Shown here: positions 6,022 through 6,498 of the stretch, piece after piece
How the letters are laid out: every line of letters begins with the position of its first letter
Position numbering within the stretch: the first letter of the stretch is position 1
NCBI GenBank assembly: GCA_028691595.1
Contig: JAQUZA010000185.1
Location: 1-6,498 of the forward strand
Direction: 5' to 3'
DNA: 6,498 nucleotides
Source: Candidatus Rifleibacteriota bacterium
GTDB taxonomy: Bacteria; Muiribacteriota; Ozemobacteria; Ozemobacterales; Ozemobacteraceae
The notes under the pieces: generated by a model
What the model was told of the DNA's origin: nothing
What the model saw: the letters and a program-made list of their open reading frames with translations, nothing else
Database searches by the model: none
Translations under genes and position numbers: made by a program

Positions 6022-6495
6022 ATGTTTGATATCTCGTGGATGAACCCTGCAGGCGGCAGCTGCAATAAAGACTCTCTGCAACGTGAGAATGAAACCCTGA
6101 AACGTCAGATTCAGGAGCTTTTAACTCTTGATGAGACGGGTTTTTTTATTGAGCTGGATTCTTTGCTGCGTGCCATTCTTAAAAAAGCTCTGATTCTTTG
6201 CAAGGCTGAATCATCATTTTTTTCACTGGCCGGCAAAGACCCTTCAGAGCTTGACGTGCGCATCAGTAACGTTATTCTCGAAGAAAAAATGGAAAAGATC
6301 AGAACTCAGTTCAAGGCTGAGTATCCCCGCTGGCAGGAAACCGAAGCAGCGATCATTACCATTGAAGATTTTATTCTTCTTCCACTTGTCCGCCGCCATC
6401 GTATTCTTGGCCTTATTGGCCTTAAACTGACCTCTAATGCACCTGACAACATCTGCGAAATTTTACCGATACTTGCTTCGCAGGCCGCAGCATAA
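6022..6495 (+). CDS. Stand-alone coiled-coil plus GAF-domain protein
   Basis: This 157-residue cytoplasmic protein begins with a short charged helix with heptad character (about 17-37, with L19, L26, I30 and L34), a likely dimerisation coiled coil. Residues about 42-157 form a GAF domain: helix LDSLLRAILKKAL, strand AESSFFSLA with the usual following D-P-x-E-L-x-V-R stretch (73-80), then strand ILLPLVRRHRILGLIGLKL (118-136), which is the typical P-L-x5-G-x2-G-x-L pattern. It ends at the final GAF helix (LASQAAA), where most GAF proteins continue into a kinase, GGDEF or other output domain, so this one has no output domain of its own. GAF domains bind cyclic nucleotides, haem, tetrapyrroles or other small ligands, or only mediate dimerisation. 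The ligand here cannot be told. The ATG at 6022 has no Shine-Dalgarno site; the in-frame ATG at 6040 has none either. The gene follows the nucleotidase-like gene by 36 nt. Confidence 0.75.
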   Translation: MFDISWMNPAGGSCNKDSLQRENETLKRQIQELLTLDETGFFIELDSLLRAILKKALILCKAESSFFSLAGKDPSELDVRISNVILEEKMEKIRTQFKAEYPRWQETEAAIITIEDFILLPLVRRHRILGLIGLKLTSNAPDNICEILPILASQAAA

Positions 6496-6498
6496 CTC

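Noticed and set aside
6040..6042. Second in-frame ATG as the GAF gene start
   Set aside because: It has no Shine-Dalgarno site either, and the promoter spacing fits the ATG at 6022 better. It remains a minor alternative.
5755..6081. Antisense frame crossing the nucleotidase/GAF junction
   Set aside because: It overlaps conserved C-terminal motifs of the nucleotidase-like protein and the start of the GAF gene, with no supporting signals.

Overview
The window reads as ordinary chromosomal DNA of a diderm (outer-membrane) bacterium. The main reasons are a large AsmA/TamB-like protein, a secreted periplasmic or surface protein with a clear signal peptide, and a membrane-anchored protein of the periplasmic 5'-nucleotidase family. 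Promoters, Shine-Dalgarno sites and a rho-independent terminator all have conventional bacterial form. I cannot place the lineage from sequence alone. An uncultured candidate phylum of the Riflebacteria kind is only a guess. There is no RNA gene, transposon, CRISPR array or phage gene.

Layout: five genes, all on the + strand, with little non-coding space. (1) 1-2492 is the 3' part of an AsmA-family gene that runs in from the left edge. (2) 2496-2852 is a STAS-domain protein starting at a TTG 3 nt after the previous stop, so it is almost certainly co-transcribed and translationally coupled. (3) After a 153-nt AT-rich gap, 3006-4319 encodes an exported mosaic protein: signal peptide, five to six lysine/alanine 11-residue repeats, a WXXGXW-like aromatic module, an acidic Pro/Gly/Gln repeat linker and an unrecognised C-terminal domain. 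A strong terminator at 4342-4373 closes this unit. (4) 4435-5985 has its own good promoter and encodes a membrane-anchored 5'-nucleotidase/UshA homologue. Its metal-binding catalytic motifs are all degraded, while most nucleoside-binding motifs of the C-terminal domain are intact. (5) 6022-6495 is a stand-alone coiled-coil plus GAF-domain protein. It has no ribosome binding site, and a promoter is placed so that transcription would begin at or next to its ATG.

Together the genes suggest envelope biology (AsmA-like lipid transport or assembly, a secreted cell-surface protein, an exported pseudo-nucleotidase) mixed with small signalling modules (STAS, GAF). The two most notable items are the apparently catalytically dead 5'-nucleotidase, which may be a nucleotide-binding or scaffolding protein, and the secreted 11-mer-repeat protein, whose architecture I do not recognise.
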